The notes below the pieces were generated by a model. That model ran no database searches and was not told where the DNA came from. It worked only from the letters and a program-made list of their open reading frames with translations. From Bacillus renqingensis (lineage in GTDB: Bacteria > Bacillota > Bacilli > Bacillales > Cytobacillaceae): DNA of 64,000 nt. The stretch is from positions 1 to 64,000 of the forward strand of contig NZ_JADDIU010000005.1 in the NCBI RefSeq assembly GCF_016464375.1, given 5' to 3'. A program made the position numbers and the translations under genes. This document shows positions 1 to 8,135 of the stretch, piece after piece. How positions within the stretch are numbered: position 1 is the stretch's first letter; each line of letters begins with the position of its first letter.

Positions 1-269
1 GTTTTTCCTCGTTATACATATCGGGAATGCAGGATTTATTCTGAGCAAGGGTCTTCAAGAACAATAGTTTTTGACTTATTGTTTGTATTCGGGGTTCATA
101 AAACAGAAGCAATGAGATTGATTGTGAATAGCAAGATCGTCTTCATTTTATTATCCTCGCAATATAAATCGAAATGCAGGCGATGGAGAATTGTGCAATA
201 TGAAAAGTCAATAGACCATAGCTATTGTTATAAGTTTAATATAGATATCATTGAAAGGAGGTGAGAAAA

Positions 270-353
270 ATGAAGACTTTTGAAAAACCAGAAATAATTC
301 AAATTACAGATGAAGCTGTAATTGCACGAGTTATTGCAGGACACGAGGTTTAA
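270..353 (+). CDS. Short leader-like peptide, candidate RiPP precursor
   Basis: This 27-residue peptide has a very strong ribosome binding site (aaggaggtg, 6 nt before the ATG) and ends in GHEV. Its first dozen residues read MKTFEKPEIIQIT. The F/Y-x-KP-x-I pattern is what I know from leader peptides bound by PqqD-type recognition elements (for example the YxxP motif of lasso leaders). The remaining residues, rich in Ala, Val and Ile, would form a short core. The gene is first in a run of same-strand genes that includes a PqqD-like protein and an exporter, which supports a precursor role. The core has no Cys, Ser or Lys and lacks the usual lasso pattern (Gly1 with Asp/Glu at 7-9), so the product class is unknown. 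The precursor role is inferred from context and motif. Confidence 0.55.
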   Translation: MKTFEKPEIIQITDEAVIARVIAGHEV

Positions 354-361
354 GATTTGAA

Positions 362-404
362 GTTAAACAGAAAGCAAAACTTATTGTTTTGCTTTCTGTT
401 TAAC
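362..404 (+). terminator. Perfect 19-bp hairpin after the precursor gene
   Basis: Positions 362-380 (gttaaacagaaagcaaaac) are exactly complementary to 386-404, with a 5-nt loop ttatt. No T-run follows, so this may be an attenuator or an mRNA-stabilising or processing hairpin rather than a full terminator. Such a hairpin between a peptide gene and its processing genes would let the precursor be made in excess. Confidence 0.65.
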
Positions 405-464
405 ACGATTAATTAGTTTCAGGTTATCCTTATACAAATATAGTTTGACAGAGGAGTAAAATTA

Positions 465-1253
465 ATGAATAAAATTTTAACAGATCGTTTTGAAGAGTGT
501 GGTATTTCTCCATCTGATATTTTTGATCGATTAATAAAATCTGATGAAGAACAAGCAATATTTGTATACACCTCCCATTTAGAGGGCTTAGGAACAAAAA
601 GTTCAGATTTTGATGTTTATGTAATTTCGGAAAATATTCCCGATGGTGAATTTTCAAGAAATGAAGCAAATTCAAAGGTACAAACTTCAATTATCAATGG
701 CAAAATGTTAGATATTGAATATTGGGCAATGGAAAGTATAGAAAAAATAATTTTTAATTTAAATAATCTTCATTACTCAAGTGTATCTCAAGATGAGCTA
801 AAGTTTTTGCATAGATTAAAAGTATCAGAAGTTATTAATGAAAATAATCTAAATACTAAAATAAAAAGCATGATTAAACAGCGTAGTTTAACTGACTTTG
901 TAGTAAACATATATTTAATAGCTGCTAATTCAGATTTGCAAGATGCAATCGCATTGTACGAATCACAGGAATATACCTGTGCACTAAATTGTGCACGCCG
1001 ATCATTAGAAAGTGCTATTGGTGCACTAAATGCTAAAAATGGATTTACAAATCTTAAACGAAAATGGGCTTCGAAAATTTTTTTAGACAATAGAAAATTA
1101 GAAAGTAAACTAAGAATTGATCAATATTTGAAGTATCAAATTTATTGCCATATTGATAAAGAGAATATTAAATTGTTTGTTGGAGATATGCTTGAATTCA
1201 TTCAGGATATAGTATCAGAAGTTGCATTTAAAAAGGAGGGTCAGGATGACTAA
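465..1253 (+). CDS. Nucleotidyltransferase-fold protein (262 aa)
   Basis: Residues about 33-52 show a polymerase-beta-type nucleotidyltransferase signature: a strand, then a Gly-containing turn (LEGLGTKSSDFDVYVI) in which the SDxD acidic pair would bind metal and nucleotide. The C-terminal half is helical (residues about 140-250) and contains YTCALNCARRSLESAI, like the HEPN/MNT-style helical domain often attached to such enzymes. The start is set by gaggag 8 nt before the ATG. The gene follows the peptide gene and hairpin and overlaps the PqqD-like gene by 8 nt, so the two are probably co-translated. Nucleotidyltransferases of unknown role are found in lasso and other RiPP loci, so adenylylation of the peptide is possible. 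Its real substrate cannot be read from the sequence. Confidence 0.6.
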   Translation: MNKILTDRFEECGISPSDIFDRLIKSDEEQAIFVYTSHLEGLGTKSSDFDVYVISENIPDGEFSRNEANSKVQTSIINGKMLDIEYWAMESIEKIIFNLNNLHYSSVSQDELKFLHRLKVSEVINENNLNTKIKSMIKQRSLTDFVVNIYLIAANSDLQDAIALYESQEYTCALNCARRSLESAIGALNAKNGFTNLKRKWASKIFLDNRKLESKLRIDQYLKYQIYCHIDKENIKLFVGDMLEFIQDIVSEVAFKKEGQDD

Positions 1254-1506
1254 ATATAAAAAAGGTTTAGGAGCTTCACTTTTTAAACATGAAGCTGGTT
1301 TTGTCATTATAAAAGGTAGGGAAGTATTTAAAATAAATGAAGTTGGAGCAAGAATTTTTGAACTTTGTAATAGTAGTCACGATGAAGAGGATATTATAGC
1401 GAAGTTAAGTAATTTTTATAATACTACTGATACTTCTATTGAAAGTGAGATTAAAGCTTTTATTCATGAGCTAGAAAAATTAAATGTCATAAGAAAAGTA
1501 GGTTAG
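1246..1506 (+). CDS. PqqD-like RiPP recognition element protein (86 aa)
   Basis: This small protein has the PqqD-fold layout: an N-terminal beta hairpin (VIIKGREVFKINEVGARIFELC), a helix, and a winged-helix-like C-terminus with FIHELEKLNVI. PqqD proteins bind leader peptides and present them to modifying enzymes. I chose the ATG at 1246 because aaaaggaggg sits directly upstream, while the longer open frame has no such signal. It overlaps the end of the nucleotidyltransferase gene and is followed after 1 nt by the CPBP gene. It is the strongest single pointer to a RiPP pathway here. Confidence 0.75.
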   Translation: MTKYKKGLGASLFKHEAGFVIIKGREVFKINEVGARIFELCNSSHDEEDIIAKLSNFYNTTDTSIESEIKAFIHELEKLNVIRKVG

Positions 1507-1507
1507 A

Positions 1508-2242
1508 ATGCAAGACCAGCCATATATTTATAAAAAACAGCTAATCGCTTTATGTATCTTTTTTAGCCTATTTCTTGCTTTATACAATCTGGATACTAAA
1601 CTTTCAATTGCCATTTTCTTTTTTTGTCTTGTAATTATCTTTATTACTTTTGTTCCTAGCATGTGGAAACGTATTCAATATTCCATGTTGTTAAATACAA
1701 TCATATATTATCTTCCGTTATTCCTGCCTTGTTTTTTTATTTATCCTAAAATTGAAACGCCAGATCACTTATATGGTATCGCACTTGGTTTCTTATTAGG
1801 TTTTCTTTTGCTATTAAGTAATTATAAACATAATAGAAGATATGTCTCTAATGAAAATTATCAAATTTATAGAGTGATCACTCTTAAACAACTCATCTAC
1901 AATTATTTTAAAAATATATATTCAGTGATTGGGGAAGAACTCTTTTTTAGATATTTTTTAATAGGTTATCTTTTTGAAGAAATTGGTTTTTCTGTAGTTG
2001 TTTTAAGTACATCACTTTTTGTATTCATCCACTATCTTAATCGATGGGCCAATTTACACTTTAATTTAAGAAGTTACATGTATCACGCGCTAGTTGGTTT
2101 ATCTCTAAGTGTACTTTTTATCTACACTCGATCAATATTAGGTTGTATAATTGCACATTTAATCTTTAATAGTCCGCACTTTGTTGTGATACTTAAAAGG
2201 TATAAAAATAGAAAAACTAAAGTATTATTTGATGATTATTAA
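1508..2242 (+). CDS. CPBP-family intramembrane metalloprotease (244 aa)
   Basis: The protein has six to eight hydrophobic segments and the conserved CPBP/Abi motifs: EELFFRYFLIGYLFEE (the catalytic EExxxR type), FVFIHYLNRW (FxxxH) and IIAHLIFN (HxxxN). These residues coordinate zinc in the Rce1-like intramembrane proteases. Members in bacteriocin loci process peptides or give self-protection. It lies directly behind the PqqD-like gene with almost no gap, so it probably removes the leader or confers immunity. About 280 bp without a gene follow before the exporter genes. Confidence 0.75.
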   Translation: MQDQPYIYKKQLIALCIFFSLFLALYNLDTKLSIAIFFFCLVIIFITFVPSMWKRIQYSMLLNTIIYYLPLFLPCFFIYPKIETPDHLYGIALGFLLGFLLLLSNYKHNRRYVSNENYQIYRVITLKQLIYNYFKNIYSVIGEELFFRYFLIGYLFEEIGFSVVVLSTSLFVFIHYLNRWANLHFNLRSYMYHALVGLSLSVLFIYTRSILGCIIAHLIFNSPHFVVILKRYKNRKTKVLFDDY

Positions 2243-2316
2243 GTTTGTTTTAAGAAATAGGCAAAATAATTGCGATAAACGCTGTCAGAGAGAGACTGAT
2301 CTTGGGTTCACTCGAG

Positions 2317-2352
2317 AAAGATTCTAATGGAGTTTGGTAGTTAAGAATCTTT
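2317..2352 (+). terminator. Possible hairpin in the 280-bp gap before the exporter
   Basis: aaagattct (2317-2325) pairs with agaatcttt (2344-2352), followed by a short T stretch. The gap 2243-2522 also holds a weaker pair, atccat / atggat, before a T7 run near 2414-2422, which could be a second terminator or attenuator ahead of the exporter operon. No known riboswitch or T-box core motif is visible in it. Confidence 0.35.
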
Positions 2353-2522
2353 TTGAGGAAAAGGTTACATCCATGAGTTATTTTCTAAATAAAAATGAAG
2401 AAACGGATGGATTTTTTTCTTTAGGGTTGAATCTTTAAGTATGTCTTTTATCTTCGTCTTTTTGTTGAATTACATTTTCCAATTAATCTTAATATATTTT
2501 AAAATTGAGAGGGGGATATAGA

Positions 2523-3332
2523 TTGTTTAACATTGCTAAAGCTACTTTTAAAAGAAACAAAATAATTGCTAAAAGGGCCTTTCCATGGACTTTAATAATT
2601 GGGCGTATCATAGCAGGCTTTTTTGCAATCTTATTCCCGTATTTTGTTTATACTTTTTTTCTAAAGGGATCAATAAGTGAAAGCTTTAATCAATATACAA
2701 ATCAATCTGACTATATAACCTATATAACCATTGGGGCTATTTTCTTTATATTAGGAAGGTCTACCATGATGGAAGTAGGGCGTGCCCTGTTCAGGGAGTT
2801 AAAAGAAGGAACTTTAGAATCAGTTTTACTAACTCCTTCCTCAAGAATTGGCTATCATATTGGATGTTTAATTGAACAACTTGGTAGAAGTTTTATTCAA
2901 TTTTTAACTATGGCTTTCTTTGGAATTTCTTTTGGGGCAAATTTGTTTTTAATAATATCTATGCAATCGATTGTTGTGATTATATTAACAGTATTAGGAT
3001 TTTTCTCAATGGCACTAATACTCTCTTCAATAATGCTCTTTACTAGGGATGCTTATATTACACAAAATACATTATTTGCAGTAATGAGCTTTGTTACCGG
3101 CGTGTCTTTTCCAGTAGAATTTTTACCCAAATGGTTACAGTATTTTTCTCATTTGTTTCCTATGACTGCTTCATTGGAACTTTTTAGGTCGATTGTGATA
3201 GCCAAGCAAAGCATCAGCATTCATTTAGATTTAGTTTTAGAAATATTATTACTAAGCGGTGGTTACTTACTAGTTGCTATGATTTGTTTAAAAATATTGG
3301 AAAAGAAACTAGTAGAAAATTTGTTTGGATAA
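2523..3332 (+). CDS. ABC-2 type exporter permease (269 aa)
   Basis: Six membrane segments and the LESVLLTPSSR patch (residues about 95-105) are typical of ABC-2 permeases, which carry 'GTLE.L..TP' after the first two segments. I place the start at TTG 2523, 7 nt after gagaggggg; the longer frame would start inside that signal. It overlaps no other gene and is followed 10 nt later by the ATPase gene. With the matching permease downstream it would form a heterodimeric export channel. Known relatives export antibiotics or peptides. Confidence 0.75.
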   Translation: MFNIAKATFKRNKIIAKRAFPWTLIIGRIIAGFFAILFPYFVYTFFLKGSISESFNQYTNQSDYITYITIGAIFFILGRSTMMEVGRALFRELKEGTLESVLLTPSSRIGYHIGCLIEQLGRSFIQFLTMAFFGISFGANLFLIISMQSIVVIILTVLGFFSMALILSSIMLFTRDAYITQNTLFAVMSFVTGVSFPVEFLPKWLQYFSHLFPMTASLELFRSIVIAKQSISIHLDLVLEILLLSGGYLLVAMICLKILEKKLVENLFG

Positions 3333-3342
3333 GGAGGAAAAG

Positions 3343-4317
3343 ATGTTAATTGCAACAAATTTATCGAAGAAATTTGTTTATAAAGAAAGTAAAGGACTAT
3401 TTAAAAAAAAATTAATCGTAAAAAATGCTGTCAATGATGTAAGTTTGAAAATAGAATCTGGAAAAATTGTTGGGTTAATAGGGGTAAACGGTGCTGGGAA
3501 AACAACGACAATAAAAATGTTAGCCTCACTTATTAAACCAACAACCGGAGAAATTTTGATTGATAACTTAGATATCATCAAGGAACATAAAAAAGCAAAG
3601 AGAATAATTAATTTGATAAGTGGGGGAGAACGAAATATATACTGGCGGTTGACGGCTCAGGAAAATTTGGAATATTTCGGAGCTTTATATGGCATTCCAA
3701 AGGATGTGCTCAATCAAAAAATTGAAACTATTTTAGAAATGGTTGGTTTGACAGAATCTAAGGATATTCCCGTTGAACGTTATTCAAAAGGGATGAAACA
3801 AAGGCTGCAAATTGCAAGAGGTTTAATTAATGATCCAAAGTATATTTTTTTAGATGAACCTACATTAGGATTAGATATTAATATTGCGAAGGAATTAAGA
3901 TCGTATATAAGAAAACTGGCTGATGATGAGAATAAAGGAATTCTATTGACGACTCATTATATTTCTGAAGTAGAGGAGTTATGTGATTACATCTACATCA
4001 TTTCCAATGGCTACATTGTAGCTGAAGGGACTCCGGATGAACTTAAAGAAGAATTATCCACTAAAACACAAGTCGTTTTAACAGTTGAAGTTCTTACTGA
4101 ACAGGCAGAAGTTGAACTAAAAGATATATTGGAATGCAAGGCTGAAGTTACTATCGAAGGAGAGAATATTCATACAATTAAAGTTATTTCCAAAGAGAAT
4201 TTTACAGCTGAAATCATTCGATGTTTAAGCTCACACAATGTTTCCATTTTAAATATGAAGTTAATGGAACCAGATTTAGAAGAAATAGTACTGAACGTAT
4301 TGCGTAGGAGTGAATGA
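3343..4317 (+). CDS. ABC exporter ATP-binding protein (324 aa)
   Basis: Walker A GVNGAGKTTT (residues about 47-56), the signature YSKGMKQRLQIARGL, Walker B YIFLDEPTLGLD and the switch His in LLTTHY are all intact. A C-terminal extension of about 90 residues follows the nucleotide-binding domain, as in DrrA/NatA-type exporters. Start at ATG 3343 after aaggaggaaaag. It overlaps the second permease gene. The permease-ATPase-permease order supports one exporter complex, plausibly for the product of the peptide gene at 270. Confidence 0.88.
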   Translation: MLIATNLSKKFVYKESKGLFKKKLIVKNAVNDVSLKIESGKIVGLIGVNGAGKTTTIKMLASLIKPTTGEILIDNLDIIKEHKKAKRIINLISGGERNIYWRLTAQENLEYFGALYGIPKDVLNQKIETILEMVGLTESKDIPVERYSKGMKQRLQIARGLINDPKYIFLDEPTLGLDINIAKELRSYIRKLADDENKGILLTTHYISEVEELCDYIYIISNGYIVAEGTPDELKEELSTKTQVVLTVEVLTEQAEVELKDILECKAEVTIEGENIHTIKVISKENFTAEIIRCLSSHNVSILNMKLMEPDLEEIVLNVLRRSE

Positions 4318-4318
4318 C

Positions 4319-5131
4319 TTGAAGGATACATTTAAAATAGTTATTGCTGAAATGAAAAAACAACATCGTCATAACTTTCATTCATATTCAATATACTTTT
4401 CATTATTGCTTTGGCCGATAATTATTTTTTTCAATACTTACTATACCTATTTATCTTTTGATTTAACAAAGGCGCCAGTTTTTTCTGGTTTAATTAACTC
4501 AAAACAATCACTCCTTATTTTTCTTATTACAGGTTTTATTGGCTATAATTTCTTTTATTCGATGGTTCAAAGTGCTTGGCAAATGGGAGCTGAGCGACAA
4601 AATGGTACGCTTGAAACAATTATTTTAAGCCCTGCAAATTGGCTTGCAGTGGTTTATGGAAGAAGCCTAGGTGCTTTATTTCAAAATGTGTGGATGTTTT
4701 CGACCTTCAGTATTCTGATTATCATAAGTAGTCGGTCGCTAGAAGTTAATTTTTTCACACAGATACCGATTGCTTTCTTTATTTTTACTTTATCTGCAAC
4801 AGTCTGGGGTGGGTTAATGAATGTAATCTTTCTTTTTTCAAGAGATGCAGCCATACTAAATAATGTTCTTGATGATCCGATGGAATTTTTTTCAGGGGTT
4901 AGAGTTCCCACAGAAACGTTTCCAGTTTGGGCAAAGATGATTTCTGTTATTTTTCCATTAACACATTCATTAACGATCGTGAGAGGGATTCTTCTAAAAA
5001 CAAACATTGCATGGATGGAAGCGGCAATAAAACTCAGTATTTCACTAGTGTTATTATTTATTCTGACTATTGTACTCTTAAAGTTGGTTGAAAAAAATAT
5101 TCGGGATAATGGTAATATTACATTTTATTAG
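4319..5131 (+). CDS. ABC-2 type exporter permease, second subunit (270 aa)
   Basis: Six hydrophobic segments with the ABC-2 signature GTLETIILSPANW (residues about 95-107) mark this as the partner of the permease at 2523. The frame could open at GTG 4310, but that codon overlaps the aggag signal at 4306-4310, so TTG 4319 is more likely. The C-terminus LLKLVEKNIRDNG resembles that of the first permease (LKILEKKLVENLFG), as expected for duplicated subunits. Confidence 0.75.
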   Translation: MKDTFKIVIAEMKKQHRHNFHSYSIYFSLLLWPIIIFFNTYYTYLSFDLTKAPVFSGLINSKQSLLIFLITGFIGYNFFYSMVQSAWQMGAERQNGTLETIILSPANWLAVVYGRSLGALFQNVWMFSTFSILIIISSRSLEVNFFTQIPIAFFIFTLSATVWGGLMNVIFLFSRDAAILNNVLDDPMEFFSGVRVPTETFPVWAKMISVIFPLTHSLTIVRGILLKTNIAWMEAAIKLSISLVLLFILTIVLLKLVEKNIRDNGNITFY

Positions 5132-5299
5132 CGCTCATATTATTAAGTCATTCGTTAAGTAGATGGGAATGTTTTAGCTGATAGATGTATGAATACTGTG
5201 TAAAATTCCGGTTAATTAATGAATATCGATTGGCATTTTGCTCTGTCAAGAATATGTCTTGGTACAGAGCTTAAAAAAATTGTTATTGAAGGAGCAAAC

Positions 5300-5947
5300 A
5301 TGAAAGAAACTATTGAGAAAGAACTGAAATATGTACTCGATAAAAATTCCTTTTTTGTTGTAAAGAAATATTTTGATTCTTGTGAAGCGACTAAGCAGAT
5401 TAACGTTTTGACGAATTATTACTTTGATACAACAGCATATATGTTGAGGAATAAAGGGATTTCACTAAGACTACGAGAGACGGACTCTACCGACTATAGC
5501 TTGACGATGAAAATTAAGAACGCAGAAATAAGCGAACATGTACACAATAAAAAAGAATTCAATATAAATCTTGATTACGACCTTTTTAATACGTTAAAAA
5601 ATACTAAGAATTTTTCTGCTCAACGAGAAGTTCCAGATTTTATTAAAAATATTCTGAAAAATGAGGAATGCGAAGTAAATCTAATAGGAAGTCTGACTAC
5701 TAGAAGAACTTCATATAAGCTAGTAGACATGAATGAACCGATTTTACTTGATGAAAGCACTTATTTAGACACAACTGATTATGAATTAGAATGGGAAACA
5801 GATGAAATTAATTTGGCTAAAAAACGCATATTACATATTTTTTACAGATTGGGAATTGCAACTCAAACAAATTCTGCTTCTAAGTCACAAAGGTATATTA
5901 ACAGACATAAATCTTTACTCTCTTTCAATGAAAAACATATTACCTAA
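5300..5947 (+). CDS. CYTH-domain protein, triphosphate-metabolising fold (215 aa)
   Basis: The N-terminus has the CYTH signature EKELKYVL (ExExK type), followed by YFDTTAYMLRNKGISLRLRE, a Lys-bearing strand (LTMKIK), and acidic strands near the C-terminus (YELEWETDEI). These charged residues line the tunnel that binds triphosphate and metal ions in adenylate cyclase CyaB, thiamine triphosphatase and the Bacillus protein YjbK. Start at ATG 5300 after gaaggagc. It stands alone, 170 bp after the exporter genes. In a cluster with two nucleotidyltransferases an enzyme acting on nucleoside triphosphates or on pyrophosphate is notable, but its link to the cluster is only by position. Confidence 0.7.
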   Translation: MKETIEKELKYVLDKNSFFVVKKYFDSCEATKQINVLTNYYFDTTAYMLRNKGISLRLRETDSTDYSLTMKIKNAEISEHVHNKKEFNINLDYDLFNTLKNTKNFSAQREVPDFIKNILKNEECEVNLIGSLTTRRTSYKLVDMNEPILLDESTYLDTTDYELEWETDEINLAKKRILHIFYRLGIATQTNSASKSQRYINRHKSLLSFNEKHIT

Positions 5948-6065
5948 CTAGCCGTGGGGATTCAGAAATGTTTTCTTTGGAATGTAATTGAATTTAAAAT
6001 AATCAGACTTCTCCGAAAGGTTTTGACTTACGTGAAAAACTTTTACATTACAAAGGAGGAGAGAG

Positions 6066-6832
6066 ATGAGCGTTGGCATTATAACAATGGGGTTTTTAAT
6101 AGGAAGTCTTGGGGGGTTAACAGGGGTTGGTGGTGCTATTTTGTTGACGCCATTTCTCATTTTTATTGGAATAAACCTAGTTATCGCTGTAGGTACTGAC
6201 TTGGTATATAATTCTATCACCAAATTATTCGGAACTATTCAGCAATGGCGACAAAAAACGATCAATTATCAACTGGTAGTTTATCTAGCAATAGGAAGTG
6301 TCCCGGGTGCTATATTAGCGGTATTATTTCTAAATTTTTCTGTTAGAATGCATGACCTGTAAGAACAAATAATTAGACTTCCTTAGGCTTTATATTAATA
6401 GTTACCGCACTTGCAACACTGATCAATACCTTCTTCTTGAATAAAGATAATTATGATAGAAATATAAATACAAAGACAACTTATGTGAAGCGGTTACTAA
6501 CAATAATGATTGGCGTAATACTAGGATTTATTGTTGGTTTGACATCGATTGTATCAGGATCTTTATTTGCGATAGCCTTGATGTTTTTATATCGCTTAAA
6601 CCTTCTGACCTTGTAGGTACTGTTATTGCTAATGCATTTATACTCGTTACAGTAGCAGGGTTACTAAATGTAGGCGTAAGAAATGTAGATTATTGGCTTG
6701 TAGCCAATCTTCTACTTGGTTAAGTACCGGGAGTGCTTATTGGAGTAGTATGGTTAATAAGGTTCCAAATAAGCTTCTGCGGATATTTATCACCTCTATT
6801 ATCCTAATTAGTGGTATTAAACTTTTGAACTA
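6066..6832 (+). pseudogene. Broken TauE/SafE-type sulfite/sulfur-compound exporter
   Basis: The first 90 residues are a good TauE/SafE start: a signal-like first helix with GSLGGLTGVGGAILLTPFL, then AVGTDLVYNSITKLFG. The frame then fails at a stop at 6360. Recognisable C-terminal pieces follow in other frames (LKPSDLVGTVIANAF, then a TAA after a LLG near 6721, then NKVPNKLLRIFITSIILISG). At least two frameshifts and stops mean it is not functional. A sulfur-compound transporter just before a cysteine desulfurase fits a sulfur theme, but it is already lost here. Confidence 0.75.
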
Positions 6833-6958
6833 AATTTTGTCTGAAAACTCTTGAAAATTTATTAGTAGATTTTTAGCTTACGAATTGATTCAGTTACAGG
6901 ATATGAATAAAAATACGAGTTTGCTTCATTTTGAATGCAAATAACTAAGGAGTATATA

Positions 6959-8134
6959 ATGTTTATAAAAGGTATTGAAAACGAGTTTGAAGTATTCAAA
7001 AATAATAAATTTCATTATTTTGATTATGCGGCCACAACATTTATGCCGAATGGTGTAATTAAAACATGGGAAAATTATCATAATCAGATTGGGGTTTTTA
7101 CCGGTAAGGGTAATAACCAGATAAGCAGGAAAGCAGAAGAATTTCTTAATCGCTCTGAGGAAATACATCGCAGTTTTTTTGATATTAGTAGTGAATATCA
7201 AATGATCTATGGCAAGAATACTACCGAAATTATTAACCTAGTCTCCAAAGGATTGGAAGAAAACGTTGAGCCATTAGATATGATCATCGTAGGTCCTTAT
7301 GAACATCATAGTAATTATTTACCTTGGAAATATTTAGCTAAAAAGGCGAGTGCTACTTTTGTAGAACTGCCAATAAATGTAGATGGTGATGTAGATTATG
7401 AATTTATCAAAAGAAATTCGTCAAGGATAAAAATAATTTCAATATCTAGTGTATCCAACGTTTTTGGATTTAAGATTGATGTTAAGAAGGTTTGTGAATT
7501 AGCAGATGATAAAACACTAATATTTGTCGATGAATCACAAAACGTAGCGCATTCTAAGATTTATCGAAACAAAAAAATTTCAGGATATTTTTTAAGTTCA
7601 CACAAAATGTACGGCCCTAAAAATATCGCAGGTTCATATCTTAAATCATCTGTAATTCCTTTAATCAATCCGATTATTTTAGGTGGAGGTATGGTTGAAA
7701 AAGTAGGTTCTCAAGATGATTGGGAGAATGGTAGAAATAAATTTTTTGCTGGAACATTAGATATTGGTCTGATAGGGTCGTGGGGAGAATCTTGTAATTT
7801 TATTAATCAAATCGGCATCGATATAATTCATGAAAAAGAGAAAGCACTATCTGAGTATATTCTTAATATATTAAAGAAAAATTCATCATTTAACATAATT
7901 AGAGATAACAAAAATTGTTCTTCTTCGATTATCTCATTTACATGCGAAAAATATCATGCCCATGATATAGAAAGAATACTAGCCAGTAGAGATATTATTG
8001 TTCGTTCAGGGAATATGTGCTCACAAAATTCAATTCGTAAAATAAATAATAATGCTATTTGTCGAATCTCTTTAGGTGTAGGAATCTCAGAAGAAAATTT
8101 AGAAACTCTTGAAAGAACATTAAAGGAGATATAA
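6959..8134 (+). CDS. SufS-like cysteine desulfurase, class V aminotransferase fold (391 aa)
   Basis: N-terminal FDYAATTFMP is the family opening. The pyridoxal-phosphate lysine lies in SSHKMYGPKN (residue about 218), Asp and His of the cofactor pocket in IFVDESQNVAHS, and the catalytic cysteine in RSGNMCSQNS near residue 347, as in SufS (RxGxxC). Start at ATG 6959 after aaggag. It ends 1 nt before the SufU-like fusion gene, so the two are translationally coupled. Family knowledge: it would take sulfur from cysteine and hand it as persulfide to a SufU-like partner. It differs from housekeeping SufS in sequence and context, so a dedicated role is inferred. Confidence 0.85.
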   Translation: MFIKGIENEFEVFKNNKFHYFDYAATTFMPNGVIKTWENYHNQIGVFTGKGNNQISRKAEEFLNRSEEIHRSFFDISSEYQMIYGKNTTEIINLVSKGLEENVEPLDMIIVGPYEHHSNYLPWKYLAKKASATFVELPINVDGDVDYEFIKRNSSRIKIISISSVSNVFGFKIDVKKVCELADDKTLIFVDESQNVAHSKIYRNKKISGYFLSSHKMYGPKNIAGSYLKSSVIPLINPIILGGGMVEKVGSQDDWENGRNKFFAGTLDIGLIGSWGESCNFINQIGIDIIHEKEKALSEYILNILKKNSSFNIIRDNKNCSSSIISFTCEKYHAHDIERILASRDIIVRSGNMCSQNSIRKINNNAICRISLGVGISEENLETLERTLKEI

Positions 8135-8135
8135 A

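Noticed and set aside
1-264. Open frame from the window start to 264
   Set aside because: It stays open for 87 codons but has no recognisable domain, low-complexity composition and no clear start; its end overlaps the ribosome site of the peptide gene.
270-353. Lasso-peptide assignment of the short peptide
   Set aside because: No Gly/Ala start with an acidic residue at 7-9 in the core, and no asparagine-synthetase-like cyclase or transglutaminase-like protease in the cluster.
430-690. Minus-strand frame over the nucleotidyltransferase gene
   Set aside because: Antisense shadow of the plus-strand gene with no ribosome site.
2243-2522. T-box or riboswitch before the exporter
   Set aside because: No T-box core, no specifier arrangement, and no known aptamer motif could be read; only simple hairpins.
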